DNA of 64,000 nt, taken from assembly GCF_036289385.1 (NCBI RefSeq), contig NZ_JAYFFH010000003.1:124001-188000 (forward strand). The letters are read 5' to 3'. Below, piece by piece: positions 51,578 to 60,232 of the stretch. The position numbers and the translations under genes are program-made. Source of the stretch: Anaerofustis butyriciformans. Lineage in GTDB: Bacteria > Bacillota > Clostridia > Eubacteriales > Anaerofustaceae. The notes beneath the pieces are model-generated. The model did no database searches, had not been told where the DNA came from, and saw only the letters and a list, made by a program, of their open reading frames with translations. Numbering within the stretch: position 1 is the stretch's first letter; the number at the start of each line of letters is the position of its first letter.

Positions 51578-51817
51578 ATGGCAAGAGTAACTATTTATAC
51601 AACCAAAACATGTCCTTACTGTAAAATGGCTAAGGAACTTTTAAAACAAAAAGGTATTGATTTTGAAGAAAGAATGTTAGAGTTCGGAAGTGATGAACTT
51701 ATAGAACTTGTAAATAAAACACATCATAGAACTGTGCCTCAAATTTTCTTTGGAGAAGAATTTATAGGCGGTTATGATGATTTACAAAAATATTTAACAA
51801 CAAAAGAATTTATTTAA
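51578..51817 (+). CDS. Glutaredoxin
   Basis: A 79-residue glutaredoxin with CPYC (C12 and C15), VPQIFFGEEFIGGYDDL as the glutathione-binding region, and standard length. It probably reduces disulfides or mixed thiols. Co-transcription with the iron-dependent dehydrogenase suggests protection of that enzyme. GAAAGGAAG precedes the ATG. Confidence 0.9.
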   Translation: MARVTIYTTKTCPYCKMAKELLKQKGIDFEERMLEFGSDELIELVNKTHHRTVPQIFFGEEFIGGYDDLQKYLTTKEFI

Positions 51818-51818
51818 A

Positions 51819-51843
51819 AAAGAAGGCAAAAGCCTTCTTTTTA
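51819..51843 (+). terminator. Terminator after glutaredoxin
   Basis: AGAAGGC (51821-51827), AAAA loop, GCCTTCT (51832-51838), then T residues. Confidence 0.83.
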
Positions 51844-51912
51844 ATTGACAGAAAATTGCAATCGTTTTCCTTTTTAAAATTAAATAAATAAAAAGAAAAT
51901 ATGTTTTTATTC

Positions 51913-51941
51913 TTGCAAATATTATATTTTTTCCTTATTAT
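51913..51941 (+). promoter_or_regulatory. Candidate promoter of iscS-iscU
   Basis: TTGCAA (51913-51918) and TATTAT (51936-51941) with a 17-base spacer. No IscR gene or obvious IscR site is nearby. Confidence 0.5.
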
Positions 51942-51981
51942 AGTCATGCTATAAACAGACGTGTTTGAAAGGAGAAAATAT

Positions 51982-53136
51982 ATGAGGGTATATTTAGATA
52001 ATGCGGCGACAACAAGACCTTATAATGAGGTTATAGATATAATTAACGAATATAATACTGAGTATTATGGCAATGCTTCTTCTCTTCACTCTTTTGGTAG
52101 AGAAGCAAGAAAAGGAATTGAATGGGCAAGAGAAGAAATTGCAAATTTGATTAATGCATCAGCAAGAGAAATTTTATTTACAAGCGGTGCTACTGAAAGT
52201 GATAACTGGGCCATAAGAGGAGCGGCTTATCACAATATAGAAAAAGGAAAACATATAATAACTTCTGCAATTGAGCATCATGCTGTTCTTCATACTTGTA
52301 AACAGCTTGAAAAAGAAGGTTTTGAAGTAACTTATCTTCCTGTTGACAGTGAAGGTAACATCAATTTAAGAGATTTAAAAGATGCAATAAGAGAAGATAC
52401 AACTCTAATAAGCATTATGGCTGCAAACAATGAAATAGGCACAATTGAACCTATTAAGGAAATAGGAGAAATTGCAAGAAAAAAAGGTATACTTTTCCAT
52501 ACAGATGCAGTTCAAGCCATAGGAAAAATGGATATAGATGTTGAAAAAATGAATATTGATATGCTTTCAATGTCTGCTCATAAAATACACGGACCAAAAG
52601 GAATAGGATTTTTGTATATAAATAAAAAAGTAAGAATTGATGTTTTTATGCAAGGAGGAGGACAAGAAAGAGCTTTAAGAGCTGGAACTTATAATGCACC
52701 TTGCATTGCAGGAATGGGTAAAGCCGTTGAAATAACAAAGGCAAACATGGAAAAAAATATTCCATATATGAAAGAACTTAGAGATTATTTTATAGATGAA
52801 ATATTAAAAGATGTACCTGATACAATATTAAACGGAAGCAGAGAAAAAAGATTATGTAACAATATTAATTTTACTTTTAAAGGAATTGAAGGGGAAGCAT
52901 TGTTATATGCTCTTGATTTAAAGGGTATAGCTTGTTCAACAGGATCTGCTTGTACGGCTGATTCTGGAAGTGAATCTCATGTTATAGATGCTTTAGGAGA
53001 TAATAATAAGTTTGAAATAGGTGCAAGTGTAAGATTCTCTTTAAGTGAATTTAATACAAAAGAAGAAGTAAATTACACAATTGCAGTTTTAAAAGATACA
53101 ATAAATAAATTAAGAAAATTAAGTCCATTTTATTAG
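51982..53136 (+). CDS. iscS: Cysteine desulfurase, IscS/NifS type
   Basis: A 384-residue PLP enzyme that takes sulfur from cysteine for iron-sulfur clusters. The start is ATG 51982 with AAGGAG at 51969-51974; an upstream in-frame GTG is rejected. It shows VYLDNAATTRPYNEV, FTSGATESDNWAIRG, HHAVLHTCKQL, the PLP lysine in SMSAHKIHGPKGIG and the persulfide Cys in GIACSTGSACTADSG. The scaffold gene follows. Confidence 0.94.
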   Translation: MRVYLDNAATTRPYNEVIDIINEYNTEYYGNASSLHSFGREARKGIEWAREEIANLINASAREILFTSGATESDNWAIRGAAYHNIEKGKHIITSAIEHHAVLHTCKQLEKEGFEVTYLPVDSEGNINLRDLKDAIREDTTLISIMAANNEIGTIEPIKEIGEIARKKGILFHTDAVQAIGKMDIDVEKMNIDMLSMSAHKIHGPKGIGFLYINKKVRIDVFMQGGGQERALRAGTYNAPCIAGMGKAVEITKANMEKNIPYMKELRDYFIDEILKDVPDTILNGSREKRLCNNINFTFKGIEGEALLYALDLKGIACSTGSACTADSGSESHVIDALGDNNKFEIGASVRFSLSEFNTKEEVNYTIAVLKDTINKLRKLSPFY

Positions 53137-53148
53137 GAGGTAAAGAAA

Positions 53149-53526
53149 ATGTATAATGATAAGGTATTAGATCATTTCCAAAATCCAAGAAATGTAGGAG
53201 TAATAGAAGATGCTACTGTAGTAGCAAAAGAAGCAAGCCCATCTTGTGGGGATACAACAGAATTTTATTTAAAAATAGATGAAAATGATGTTATAACAGA
53301 TATCAAATTTAGAACTTTCGGATGTGCTGCAGCAATAGCAAGTGCAAGTATGTCAACAGAGCTTTTAAAAGGCAAAACAGTAAAAGAAGCAAGAGAAATA
53401 ACAAATAAGAAAGTTGTTGAAGAACTTGGGGGACTTCCTCCTGCAAAAGTTCATTGTTCTGTTTTAGCAGAAGGTGTTATAAATAAAGCTTTGGATGAAT
53501 ATGAAGAAATGAAAAAGAACAAATAA
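53149..53526 (+). CDS. iscU: Iron-sulfur cluster scaffold protein IscU/NifU
   Basis: A 125-residue scaffold with the three cluster cysteines C33 (SPSCGD), C59 (TFGCAAAIASAS) and C103 (KVHCSV), and Asp35. It receives sulfur from the desulfurase encoded 12 bases upstream and assembles clusters. No Fdx, HscA or HscB genes follow. Clusters made here would be needed by fumarase, the FabX-like protein and the SCIFF maturase. Confidence 0.95.
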   Translation: MYNDKVLDHFQNPRNVGVIEDATVVAKEASPSCGDTTEFYLKIDENDVITDIKFRTFGCAAAIASASMSTELLKGKTVKEAREITNKKVVEELGGLPPAKVHCSVLAEGVINKALDEYEEMKKNK

Positions 53527-53595
53527 ACTTTATTGTAAATATAATTTATTTATGATATAATTTTAAGAAGAAAAAATATTTTTCGGAGGATAGAT

Positions 53596-53730
53596 ATGAA
53601 ACATATTAAAAAAGTGAACGAAGTTAGAGAAGCAAGCAAAAATAAAGGCTGCGGAGAATGTGCTACATCTTGTCAATCAGCATGCAAGACTTCTTGTACT
53701 GTTGGTAACCAACCTTGTGAAAATAAATAA
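53596..53730 (+). CDS. scfA: SCIFF ranthipeptide precursor
   Basis: A 44-residue peptide with six cysteines, C19, C22, C26, C30, C34 and C41, in the pattern CGEC, TSCQSAC, KTSC and QPC. It starts at ATG 53596 after CGGAGGA. This is the clostridial SCIFF (six cysteines in forty-five) peptide; its radical SAM maturase is encoded just downstream and in studied species joins Cys sulfur to a Thr by a thioether. The product's role is not settled; cell signalling has been proposed. Confidence 0.95.
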   Translation: MKHIKKVNEVREASKNKGCGECATSCQSACKTSCTVGNQPCENK

Positions 53731-53749
53731 AAAAATAAATAGAATAAAA

Positions 53750-53776
53750 AAAGCAACCTAAAGGTTGCCTTTTTTT
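53750..53776 (+). terminator. Terminator or attenuator between SCIFF and its maturase gene
   Basis: GCAACCT (53753-53759) pairs with AGGTTGC (53762-53768) with a short loop, then seven T residues. The maturase start follows within 20 bases, so read-through is needed, giving more peptide than enzyme. Confidence 0.75.
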
Positions 53777-53791
53777 AAGTTAGAGGAAGAT

Positions 53792-55156
53792 ATGGGTATA
53801 TATAAATATAAATTTAAAGATAAATATATTGTTTTAGATGTCAATTCATCTCTTGTTTATGATGTAGATGAAATGACTTATGATGTTTTAGATTATTATA
53901 AAGATAAAAATGAAGAAGAAATTGTTGCTATCTTAAAAGATAAATATGATGAAAATGAAATAAAAGAAGTAATAGGTGAATTAAAAGAACTTGAAGAAGA
54001 AAACAGACTTTATACACCAGAAAAGAAAGTTAACAGAAAATTATTTGAAAAAGGCATTGTAAAAGCAATGTGTCTTCATGTTTCTCACGATTGTAATTTA
54101 GCTTGTCGTTACTGTTTTGCTTCCGGTGGAAATTTCAATATGAAAAAGGAAGTAATGAGCTTTGAAACTGCAAAAAAAGCAATTGATTTTATTATTAACA
54201 ATTCAGGAAATAAAGTTCATCTTGAAGTTGACTTTTTTGGGGGAGAACCTCTTTTAAACTTTGATGTTGTTAAAAAGACAGTTGAATATGCAAAAGAAGA
54301 AGCTAAAAAATACGGTAAGATATTTAGATTTACATTAACAACAAACTGCGTTCTTTTAAATGATGAAATTATAGATTATTTAAATAAAGAAATGTATAAT
54401 GTTGTTTTATCAATTGACGGAAGAAAAGAAATCAATGACTTTACAAGACCTACTGCAAATGGTAAAGGAAGTTATGATTTAATAATAGAAAATATTAAAA
54501 AGGTTGCTAAATCAAGAGATGAACTTGGTCTTGATTATTACATAAGAGGTACTTATACAAAACATAATTTAGATTTCTATAAAGATGTTGAACATTTTTC
54601 TGATCTTGGTTTAAAACAACTTTCTGTTGAAAGTGTTGTTGCCGATGAAAAAGAAGATTATGCAATAACAAAAGAAGATTTACCTGAAATTATGGAAAGC
54701 TATGATAAACTAACAGATATCTATCTTGAAAGACTTGGAACTGATAAAGAATTTAGATTTTTCCACTTTAATGTAGATTTAGATGGTGGAAAATGTGAAT
54801 ATAAGAGAGTTTCAGGTTGTGGTGCAGGATGTGAATATGTTGCTGTTACTCCTTTTGGAGATATTTATCCTTGTCATCAATTTGTAGGTAACACTGATTT
54901 TATAATGGGTAATTTAGATGAAGGAATTACAAACGATAAATTAAGAACTGAATTTTATGATTCAAACAGTGTTCTTGACAAAAAAGAATGTGAAAACTGT
55001 TTCTGTAAATATTTCTGTGGCGGAGGTTGTCACGCAAACAGCTACAACTTTAACGGCAGAATAAACGGTATTTATGAAACAGGATGTGACATTTTAAGAA
55101 AAAGAATAGAATGTGCTATTTATATTAAATGTAAAGAGAAAGAACTTATTGACTAG
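53792..55156 (+). CDS. scfB: SCIFF radical SAM maturase
   Basis: A 454-residue enzyme from ATG 53792 (GAGGA at 53783-53787); a TTG inside the terminator is rejected. An N-terminal RiPP-recognition-like region (KYIVLDVNSSLVYDVDEMTYDVL) precedes the radical SAM motif CNLACRYC. A SPASM-type region carries further cluster cysteines (CGAGCEY, YPCHQF, CENCFCKYFCGGGCH, GCDIL). It forms a thioether cross-link in the SCIFF peptide encoded directly upstream. The leader-peptide binding, [4Fe-4S] and SAM requirements are known from CteB and relatives. Confidence 0.95.
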   Translation: MGIYKYKFKDKYIVLDVNSSLVYDVDEMTYDVLDYYKDKNEEEIVAILKDKYDENEIKEVIGELKELEEENRLYTPEKKVNRKLFEKGIVKAMCLHVSHDCNLACRYCFASGGNFNMKKEVMSFETAKKAIDFIINNSGNKVHLEVDFFGGEPLLNFDVVKKTVEYAKEEAKKYGKIFRFTLTTNCVLLNDEIIDYLNKEMYNVVLSIDGRKEINDFTRPTANGKGSYDLIIENIKKVAKSRDELGLDYYIRGTYTKHNLDFYKDVEHFSDLGLKQLSVESVVADEKEDYAITKEDLPEIMESYDKLTDIYLERLGTDKEFRFFHFNVDLDGGKCEYKRVSGCGAGCEYVAVTPFGDIYPCHQFVGNTDFIMGNLDEGITNDKLRTEFYDSNSVLDKKECENCFCKYFCGGGCHANSYNFNGRINGIYETGCDILRKRIECAIYIKCKEKELID

Positions 55157-55210
55157 GTTATAATAACGTTGTAGAATATAGAAATATTAATATATAGGAG
55201 AAGATCATAT

Positions 55211-56503
55211 ATGAAAAAAAAGAAAAACGGACTAAAGATGTTTCTTATTTTAGTCATAGTTGCTTTTTGCTATTGTCTATTTATGTTCGGACTTCCTTTA
55301 AGTAAAGTAATAGGTATTTATGATATAGAACCTTTAAAAGATACCATAAATTATGGTCTTGACTTAACAGGAGGGGTTAACGTTGTTTTACAAGCCAAAG
55401 AAAGTAACGGCAATGAAGTAACAGACGAAACTTTAGATAAGGCAATTGAAACAATCAGAACACGTATAGATTCATTAGGTGTAAAAGAACCTATTATTTC
55501 AAAACAAGGAACTGATAAAATCAGAGTGTCAATTCCTGATGTTGAAGATCAAGAAGAAGCACTATCTTTAATTGGTAAAACTGCTAAGTTGGAATTTGTT
55601 GATCCTAATGGAAATGTTATTCTTGACGGTTCAAATGTAAAAAGTGCCAAGTATGAAATTCAAAAAAGTGATGGATATGTAGAACAACCTGTTGTTGCTT
55701 TAGAATTAGATAATGAAGGCGCAAAAGCTTTTGCAGAAGCTACACAAAATAATATTGGTAATGTAATTTCAATCAAATTAGATGATGAAGTTATTTCTGC
55801 GCCAACAGTTCAAAATGCAATTACAGATGGTAAGTGTGTAATAACAGGTATGAAAGATTCTGAGGAAGCTACAGAGCTTGCGACTTTAATAACAGCCGGT
55901 TCTCTTCCTGTTGATTTGGAAGCTGTTGAAATAAGAACAGTAGGACCTACGCTTGGTCAAGATTCTTTGACAAAAAGTTTAACTGCCGGAGTTATTGGTG
56001 TAGCATTAGTATTTTTATTTATGATAGTAATGTACTTACTTCCTGGTGTTGTTGCTGATATATCTCTTGCAATTTATATTATTGTATATTTGATTTTAAT
56101 GTCAGGGCTTGGAGTTACTTTAACGCTTCCTGGTATTGCAGGTATTATTCTTTCAATAGGTATGGCTGTTGACAGTAACGTTATTATATTTGAAAGAATG
56201 AAAGAAGAATTAAGAGTGGGAAGAAGTGTAAGAGGCGCTATTGATGTAGGTTTTTCAAGAGCCCTTACTTCTATTATAGATGCAAACATTACAACCGTAA
56301 TAGCCGGATTAGTTTTATTTTTCCTTGGTGCCGGAACAATTAAAGGTTTTGCCCTTACTTTAATGGTTGGGGTTGTTGTAAGTATGTTTACGGCTGTATT
56401 TGTAACAAAGAGATTAATGATATTAATTACCGAATCAGGTAAATTTGATGATCTAAAATTTTTCGGAATAAAGAGTGTGGGAGGTAATGAAAATGAATTA
56501 TAA
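55211..56503 (+). CDS. secD: Protein translocase subunit SecD
   Basis: A 430-residue membrane protein: an N-terminal transmembrane helix, the periplasmic-type P1 region with GLDLTGGVNVVLQAKE and IRTRIDSLGVKEP, and five C-terminal helices with GIILSIGMAVDSNVIIFERMKEELRVG. It uses the proton or sodium gradient to pull proteins through SecYEG. The start at 55211 follows TAGGAGAAGATC. It overlaps the secF start and lies after the SCIFF genes; no yajC precedes it. Confidence 0.95.
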   Translation: MKKKKNGLKMFLILVIVAFCYCLFMFGLPLSKVIGIYDIEPLKDTINYGLDLTGGVNVVLQAKESNGNEVTDETLDKAIETIRTRIDSLGVKEPIISKQGTDKIRVSIPDVEDQEEALSLIGKTAKLEFVDPNGNVILDGSNVKSAKYEIQKSDGYVEQPVVALELDNEGAKAFAEATQNNIGNVISIKLDDEVISAPTVQNAITDGKCVITGMKDSEEATELATLITAGSLPVDLEAVEIRTVGPTLGQDSLTKSLTAGVIGVALVFLFMIVMYLLPGVVADISLAIYIIVYLILMSGLGVTLTLPGIAGIILSIGMAVDSNVIIFERMKEELRVGRSVRGAIDVGFSRALTSIIDANITTVIAGLVLFFLGAGTIKGFALTLMVGVVVSMFTAVFVTKRLMILITESGKFDDLKFFGIKSVGGNENEL

Positions 56504-57602
56504 TTATAAAATTAATTTTGCCAAACACGCAAAGAGATTCCTTATTATTGCAATTGTATTAATGTTAGTATCAATATCTTCTTTAATATTTAAAGGTTTG
56601 GATTTTGGTATTGACTTTAAAGGTGGTACAATCGTAACAATTGAACTTAATAAAAAATTTACCACTGATGAAATAAAAAATATAACTGATAAATATGATC
56701 CTAAAGCGGAGATTACATCTTCCGGAGATAATGCAACTCAAGTTGTAATAAGTACAAGTAAAGATTTAAGTGATTCTGAAAGAAAAGCTTTGTTTAATGA
56801 TTTTAAAGCTGAGTATAAATTAGATAATAAAGACTTATTATCTATTGATAATGTTTCAGGTACAATCGGTGATGAGCTAAAATCAATGGCAATAAAAGCT
56901 TGTATTATTACTGTTATATGTATGCTTATTTACATTACTTTTAGATTTGAGTTTTTACAAGGTTTATGCGCAGTGTTTGCGTTAATATTTGACTTATGTA
57001 TGGTTGTTGGCGTTTTTTCAATATTTGATATACAGGTAAATTCAACATTTATTGCTGCAATACTTACGATTTTAGGTTATTCAATAAATGATACAATCAT
57101 AACCTTTGATAGAGTTAGAGAAAATGTAATAAAAGTTGCAAAAGGTGATTTTTATAACTTGACAAATATCAGTATTAATCAGACAATGAGGCGTTCAATC
57201 AATACTACACTTACAACACTTCTTGCAGTTACTCCTCTTTTAATATTTGGTACGACATCAATAAGAGAATTTGTATTCCCTATGATGATTGGTTTTATTT
57301 CAGGGGTATTTTCTTCAATTTGTGTTGCTGTTCCTATGTGGTATTTGATAAAAGAATATCAAAAGAAGAAAAATCCAAAGAGTGTAAATATGTCTTCTAA
57401 AAAAGCAAGTAAACCAATAAATCAAGATTTATTGGATCCTAATTTTAAAGGTTCAAGTGAATATAGTTACAATGCTGATTATGAAAAAGATTTTGTAATG
57501 GAAAAAAGCGAAGAAGAACTTTTAAAGGAAAAAGAAGAAAGAAAAGCTAAAAGAAAAGCTAGAAAAGAAAAAAAGAAGAAAAGAAAAAAAGGACAAAGAT
57601 AA
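56493..57602 (+). CDS. secF: Protein translocase subunit SecF
   Basis: A 369-residue partner of SecD. The start at 56493 is eight bases from GGGAGG; ATG 56487 is too close. It has GLDFGIDFKGGTIVTIEL, FRFEFLQGLCAVFALIFDLCMVVGVFS and GYSINDTIITFDRVREN. The C terminus is an unusually long basic coiled tail (about 60 residues) ending KKKRKKGQR, which would lie in the cytoplasm. Confidence 0.94.
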   Translation: MNYNYKINFAKHAKRFLIIAIVLMLVSISSLIFKGLDFGIDFKGGTIVTIELNKKFTTDEIKNITDKYDPKAEITSSGDNATQVVISTSKDLSDSERKALFNDFKAEYKLDNKDLLSIDNVSGTIGDELKSMAIKACIITVICMLIYITFRFEFLQGLCAVFALIFDLCMVVGVFSIFDIQVNSTFIAAILTILGYSINDTIITFDRVRENVIKVAKGDFYNLTNISINQTMRRSINTTLTTLLAVTPLLIFGTTSIREFVFPMMIGFISGVFSSICVAVPMWYLIKEYQKKKNPKSVNMSSKKASKPINQDLLDPNFKGSSEYSYNADYEKDFVMEKSEEELLKEKEERKAKRKARKEKKKKRKKGQR

Positions 57603-57627
57603 AAGACCACATATGTGGTCTTTTTTT
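57601..57627. terminator. Bidirectional terminator between secF and the metal ATPase gene
   Basis: The palindrome AGACCACATATGTGGTCT (57604-57621) is flanked by A and T runs and serves both convergent genes. Confidence 0.85.
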
Positions 57628-59464
57628 ATTTATATTTTAATGCTCTAATGGAATTTAAAATAGCGATTATCGCAACTCCGACATCTGCAAAAATTGCTTC
57701 CCACATATTTGCCATTCCCAATGCTCCTAAAATCATTACTCCTATTTTTATTGTTAAAGCTATAACAATATTTTGTTTTACAATTGAAAGTGTGTTTTTT
57801 GATATTCTGTAACCTGTAATAATTTTACTAGGTTCATCGGTCATTATAACAATATCGCTGGCTTCAATTGCTGCATCACTTCCAAGTCCGCCCATTGCAA
57901 TTCCTATATCTGCCATTGTAAGAACCGGAGCATCATTTAAGCCATCTCCTACAAATACAAGTTTCCCTTTTTCGGATTTTGTTTTCATTAGTTCTTTAAC
58001 TTTATTTACTTTATCAATTGGCAGTAAGTTGGTATAAACATCATCTATTCCTATTTGATTTGCAACATATTCTCCAATTTCTTTCTTGTCTCCAGTAAGC
58101 ATTACTGTCTTTTTAATGCCTAATTTTTTTAAGGATTTTATGGTTTCTTTTGAGTCCTCTTTTATTTCGTCTAAAAGCAGGATATAACCTAGATATTGTT
58201 TTCCTTTACTTACATATAGCACAGTTCCTATACTTTGAGTTTCTTCCAGCTCAATACCATTTTGTTTCATTAAATCGAAGTTACCAACTAAAATTTCATT
58301 TCCATCAATAATAGCTTTTATTCCGAAACCTGATAATTCTTCTATGTTTTCTACTCTGCTTGTATCAATATGTTTATTATATGTTTGTTTAACTGATACT
58401 GCCAAAGGGTGATTTGAATATGCTTCTGCATAAGCTGTAAGCTCAAGCAATTCTTCCTTTTTAATATCTTTTGCATAAATTTCTTCTACTTTAAAATGCC
58501 CTTTTGTAAGGGTTCCTGTTTTATCAAAAACCATAATTTCAGCTTTTGATAATGCTTCTAAATAGTTACTTCCTTTTACCAAAACACCATTACTGCTTGC
58601 AGCACCAATTCCTCCAAAAAATCCAAGAGGAATTGAAATAACAAGAGCACAAGGACAGGATATTACAAGAAATATAAGAGCTCTGTATATCCAATCTGCA
58701 AATGGTGTAGATGTTATTATTGGGGGTAATAAAGCAAGTACTAAGGCACATGAAACGACTATTGGAGTATAATATTTAGCAAAAACAGAGATGAAATTTT
58801 CCGTATGAGATTTCTCACTACTTGCATTTTCTATGAGTTCGAGAATCTTTGTGGCTGTAGATTCTTCAAATTCTTTTGTAACTTTTATTTTAAGTATCCC
58901 GTTTAAGTTAATACATCCACTTAAAACTTCATCGTTTTCCTTTACATCTCTTGGTAAAGATTCACCTGTAAGCGCTGAAGTATCAAGGGTTGATTTACCG
59001 CTGATTATAATGCCGTCAAGTGGTATTTTTTCTCCCGGTTTTACAATGATTTCGGCTCCAATATCTAAATCATCAGGATCAACTTTTATTAATTCACCGT
59101 CTTTTTCTATGTTGGCATAATCAGGGCATATATCCATAAGTTCTCCTATGGATTTTCTAGATTTATTTACTGCATAACTTTGGAACCATTCCCCGACTTG
59201 ATAGAAAATCATAACGGCAGTGCCTTCTGCATAGTCACTTAAAATTATGGAGCCTATTGATGCAATTGCCATCAAAAAGTTTTCATCAAACACTTTTCCC
59301 TTTGATATGTTTTTTATTGCTTTTAAGATAATGTCATACCCGGATAAAATATATGCTAGTAAAAACAGAATAGGTGAAAAATTTGTATTTTTAAATATAA
59401 AACCTAAAACAAAAAGCAATAAAGCAAGGATAATTTTGTATAGCTGCTTTTGTTGTTTTTTCAT
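57626..59464 (-). CDS. cadA: P-type heavy-metal ATPase, Zn/Cd/Pb type
   Basis: A 612-residue exporter without an N-terminal metal-binding domain. Helices one and two lead to the actuator TGESLPRD; the CPC motif lies in ISCPCALVISIP, phosphorylation in FDKTGTLTKG, HP in YSNHPLAVSV, and GDGLNDAPVL. The last helix has FADVGVAIIAILNS, with the Asp typical of ZntA/CadA rather than copper pumps. An HMA domain is encoded separately 21 bases upstream, and CadC before that. Confidence 0.93.
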   Translation of the reverse strand: MKKQQKQLYKIILALLLFVLGFIFKNTNFSPILFLLAYILSGYDIILKAIKNISKGKVFDENFLMAIASIGSIILSDYAEGTAVMIFYQVGEWFQSYAVNKSRKSIGELMDICPDYANIEKDGELIKVDPDDLDIGAEIIVKPGEKIPLDGIIISGKSTLDTSALTGESLPRDVKENDEVLSGCINLNGILKIKVTKEFEESTATKILELIENASSEKSHTENFISVFAKYYTPIVVSCALVLALLPPIITSTPFADWIYRALIFLVISCPCALVISIPLGFFGGIGAASSNGVLVKGSNYLEALSKAEIMVFDKTGTLTKGHFKVEEIYAKDIKKEELLELTAYAEAYSNHPLAVSVKQTYNKHIDTSRVENIEELSGFGIKAIIDGNEILVGNFDLMKQNGIELEETQSIGTVLYVSKGKQYLGYILLLDEIKEDSKETIKSLKKLGIKKTVMLTGDKKEIGEYVANQIGIDDVYTNLLPIDKVNKVKELMKTKSEKGKLVFVGDGLNDAPVLTMADIGIAMGGLGSDAAIEASDIVIMTDEPSKIITGYRISKNTLSIVKQNIVIALTIKIGVMILGALGMANMWEAIFADVGVAIIAILNSIRALKYK

Positions 59465-59485
59465 TTTCTTTCTCCTTAATTTTAG

Positions 59486-59701
59486 CTATAAAATAATAGC
59501 TTCATCATCTATATCTTTAATAGCAACTCTTGCTTTTTTTATTATTTCTTCAAAATCTTCCTCATTCGCTTCTAATGTTAATTTTTGAAGCATAAAGTTT
59601 ATATTTGCACTATCTACTCCATCTATTTTTCTTATAGCTTCTTCCATTTTCATTGCACAATTAGCACAGTCAATATTATCCATTTTAAATTTCTTTTTCA
59701 T
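59486..59701 (-). CDS. Free-standing heavy-metal-associated (HMA) domain protein
   Basis: A 71-residue HMA-fold protein with the metal motif CANC (MDNIDCANCAMKMEEAIRKIDGVDSANINF). In many CadA proteins this domain is fused to the pump; here it is its own gene between cadC and cadA. It probably delivers or senses zinc, cadmium or lead. AAGGAG precedes the ATG at eight bases. Confidence 0.88.
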   Translation of the reverse strand: MKKKFKMDNIDCANCAMKMEEAIRKIDGVDSANINFMLQKLTLEANEEDFEEIIKKARVAIKDIDDEAIIL

Positions 59702-59719
59702 TTCTCTTTCTCCTTATAT

Positions 59720-60079
59720 TTATTCTTCTATGTGATCAATTCCTTGGTTTAATATAGTCATAACATGTTCATCTGCCAAGGAATAAAAAACAGTTTTTCC
59801 TTCTTTTCTGTTTTTTATAAGTTTTGCTTGTTTTAAATTTTTTAATTGATGTGATACTGCTGATTGGGTCATGTTTAAAATATTTGCAATATCGCAAACA
59901 CACATTTCGCTAACAAGAAGAGCATTTAATATCTTAATTCTTGTACTGTCTCCAAAAACTTTAAACAGTTCTGCAAGGTTGTAAAGTTCTTCTTCGTTCG
60001 GCATCTTTTCATGCACTTTATCAACAATATCTTTATGAATGTGTTTTAATTCACACATTTCTATTTTTGCTGCTGCCAT
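59720..60079 (-). CDS. cadC: ArsR-family metal sensor repressor, CadC type
   Basis: A 119-residue winged-helix regulator. The metal-binding CVCD motif (SEMCVCDIANILNM) and an N-terminal Cys with His residues (MCELKHIHKDI) fit CadC/SmtB sensors, and ILNMTQSAVSHQLKNLKQAKLI is the recognition region. It should release DNA when bound to Cd, Zn or Pb and so induce the HMA and pump genes. Its operator lies in the upstream promoter region. Confidence 0.9.
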   Translation of the reverse strand: MAAAKIEMCELKHIHKDIVDKVHEKMPNEEELYNLAELFKVFGDSTRIKILNALLVSEMCVCDIANILNMTQSAVSHQLKNLKQAKLIKNRKEGKTVFYSLADEHVMTILNQGIDHIEE

Positions 60080-60100
60080 AGCATCCTCCTTTACATATGA

Positions 60101-60155
60101 ATATATGAATACTTGTTCATATATTTAATTATATATATGAATTAAAAAAAGTCAA
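60101..60155 (-). promoter_or_regulatory. cadC promoter and operator
   Basis: On minus, TTGACT (60155-60150) and TATAAT (60133-60128) are 16 bases apart. Immediately downstream, perfect 9-base arms ATATATGAA (60101-60109) and TTCATATAT (60116-60124) with a six-base spacer form a dyad like known ArsR/SmtB operators. Confidence 0.75.
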
Positions 60156-60175
60156 TAAAAATTTTAAATTTATGC

Positions 60176-60206
60176 TTGACTTAGAGTTGACTTTAAGTCG
60201 TATATT
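60176..60206 (+). promoter_or_regulatory. MerR-type promoter with 19-bp spacer and operator
   Basis: TTGACT (60176-60181) and TATATT (60201-60206) are 19 bases apart, the hallmark of MerR-controlled promoters. The spacer holds a dyad, GACTTAGAGT (60178-60187) and ACTTTAAGTC (60190-60199), with nine of ten positions paired. This matches AdhR/BltR-like sites. Confidence 0.85.
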
Positions 60207-60232
60207 AGAATGTAGAAAGGAGGAGTTAATCT

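Noticed and set aside
53750..53791. SCIFF maturase start inside the terminator (TTG)
   Set aside because: It would place the hairpin in the coding region and has no ribosome site; ATG 53792 has GAGGA in front.
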